Of a stretch of 64,000 nt of DNA, positions 63,173-64,000 are shown piece after piece; position 1 is the stretch's first letter, and the number at the start of each line of letters is the position of its first letter. Below the pieces are notes generated by a model. It did no database searches. It saw only the letters and a list, made by a program, of their open reading frames with translations, and had not been told where the DNA came from. The translations under genes were made by a program, and so were the position numbers. Origin of the DNA: Sutcliffiella horikoshii (lineage in GTDB: Bacteria; Bacillota; Bacilli; Bacillales; Bacillaceae_I); contig NZ_CP082918.1 in NCBI RefSeq assembly GCF_019931755.1, forward strand, positions 1,034,001-1,098,000. Reading direction: 5' to 3'.

Positions 63173-64000
63173 ATGGTGAATAACATGACAGAGGATCAAA
63201 TCATTTTAAACATCATTACCTTTTTAAAGGACGGGAAGCGAAAAGCTTTTCAGGATATCATTGAAGAACTACAGCCATATGATACAGGAGTCATCTATCA
63301 ACAGCTTCCTGAAAAACATAAAGTAAGATTTCTCACATACCTTACAATTGAGCAGTTAACTGCATTAATTCAAGAGCTAAACCAAGAATTGCAATTAGAA
63401 GTATTACAAAAAATCGGTGTGGAAAAATCAGCTAAAGTTATGGACCGGATGGATAATGATGATTTAGCATCATTATTTGATGAAATGGATCCAGAGGTCA
63501 AAAGCCGATTCTTAGCAAAAATGAACAAAGAAGAATCCTCCGCCGTTCAGGACTTAATGAAATATGAAGCCGAAACTGCCGGTCGATTGATGACAAACCG
63601 GTACGTGTGGATACCTCAGGAATACACAGTCCGAGAAGTGGTCGATAAACTCAAATCATTTGCGGAACTTGCTGAAACCATCAACTACTTATATGTTATT
63701 GACGAAGAGAAAAGGCTTGTAGGAGTTGTCTCTTATCGTGATCTTATTTTGGCAGACGCTCATGAAAAGATACAGGAAATAATGTTTTCAAGGGTCATCT
63801 CCGTTCATGTTGATACAGACCAAGAAGAAGTGGCAAATATCATCGAGCGTTATGACTTCTTAGCGGTCCCTGTTGTAGACGATGAAAAAACATTAATTGG
63901 TATTATTACAGTCGATGATGTCATCGACGTTGTTATTCAAGAAGCGAATGAAGATATTGAAAAACTTTCTGCATCTGGTAAAGACATTGACTTTGATACA
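63173..64000 (+). CDS. mgtE: Magnesium transporter MgtE, 3' partial
   Basis: 276 codons are visible and the frame runs off the window. The MgtE N domain (about 10-130; LQPYDTGVIYQQLPEKHKVR, MDNDDLASLFDEMDPEVK) is followed by two CBS domains (about 135-255; MTNRYVWIPQEYTVREVV, YDFLAVPVVDDEKTLIG), which together sense Mg2+ and gate the channel. The membrane domain is beyond the window end. Start ATG 63173 after GAGGAGG. Confidence 0.93.
   Translation, partial: MVNNMTEDQIILNIITFLKDGKRKAFQDIIEELQPYDTGVIYQQLPEKHKVRFLTYLTIEQLTALIQELNQELQLEVLQKIGVEKSAKVMDRMDNDDLASLFDEMDPEVKSRFLAKMNKEESSAVQDLMKYEAETAGRLMTNRYVWIPQEYTVREVVDKLKSFAELAETINYLYVIDEEKRLVGVVSYRDLILADAHEKIQEIMFSRVISVHVDTDQEEVANIIERYDFLAVPVVDDEKTLIGIITVDDVIDVVIQEANEDIEKLSASGKDIDFDT

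Overview
The window is low-GC Firmicutes DNA from a member of the Bacillaceae, probably a Bacillus-like spore former. Shine-Dalgarno sequences are strong (GGAGG-type), TTG and GTG starts are frequent, and sporulation-type genes occur (RacA, an NprR-like quorum regulator, a KinB-like sensor). The right half keeps the Bacillus subtilis gene order yhcT-yhcU ... yhcX ... glpP-glpK-glpD-pgcA-yhcY-yhcZ-azr-yhdB. I saw no rRNA, tRNA, transposase, prophage or CRISPR array. Many start codons below were moved to fit a ribosome binding site.

Layout. 1-4.2 kb: end of a cyanophycinase gene, isoaspartyl dipeptidase and a sigma-54-dependent activator (use of cyanophycin or beta-aspartyl peptides). 4.4-6.4 kb: a small basic protein and an AGCS amino-acid/sodium symporter with a structured leader. 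6.5-6.8 kb: seven 52-bp tandem repeats. 6.9-14.6 kb: an AraC-type regulator, DUF1761, DinB, two ring-cleaving (VOC) dioxygenases that share an MhqR-like operator, DUF3231, a GNAT enzyme and a DUF1538 pair (possible two-subunit antiporter). 14.8-21.8 kb: CNNM/CBS protein, CaCA exchanger, ProI, MsrAB, an SDR enzyme and a two-gene CrcB fluoride channel. 21.9-25.9 kb: a degenerate histidine kinase, an orphan small gene, RacA, and an NprR-type regulator followed by a 48-codon candidate signalling-peptide gene. 26-36.9 kb: WrbA, YvgN, a histidine-rich lipoprotein, YhcT/YhcU, BdbC plus a thioredoxin-like protein, MalL, YhcX.

37-51.8 kb is the most notable region: a complete-looking sulfoquinovose (SQ) catabolic island of the sulfo-transaldolase type. 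It encodes a transaldolase, DUF4867, an SSS transporter, a GH31 sulfoquinovosidase, a FucI-like isomerase, an aldehyde dehydrogenase, a possible exporter, an ABC sugar importer without its own ATPase, and two paralogous GntR/HutC regulators. The GH31 protein has all five QQRWY substrate residues and both catalytic aspartates at the E. coli YihQ residue numbers. A palindrome of the form AAGGTnnTAACCTT lies at the promoters of the SQ operons and also at the promoter of the adjacent glpP-glpK-glpD operon. That operon lacks glpF. Together this suggests import of sulfoquinovosyl glycerol, cleavage to SQ plus glycerol inside the cell, and use of both halves under one regulatory signal.

52-64 kb: glycerol operon, PgcA, the YhcYZ two-component system (Cys-rich GAF sensor), azoreductase, YhdB, an M14 carboxypeptidase and the start of mgtE behind a short M-box-like leader.

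Between genes there is a modular non-coding repeat family. Five full copies (about 365-430 bp) have the structure module A, conserved linker, inverted module B, with compensatory changes in their stems. Solo modules, a truncated module and a nested 58-bp insertion also occur. A second family of 52-bp tandem repeats occupies two loci.
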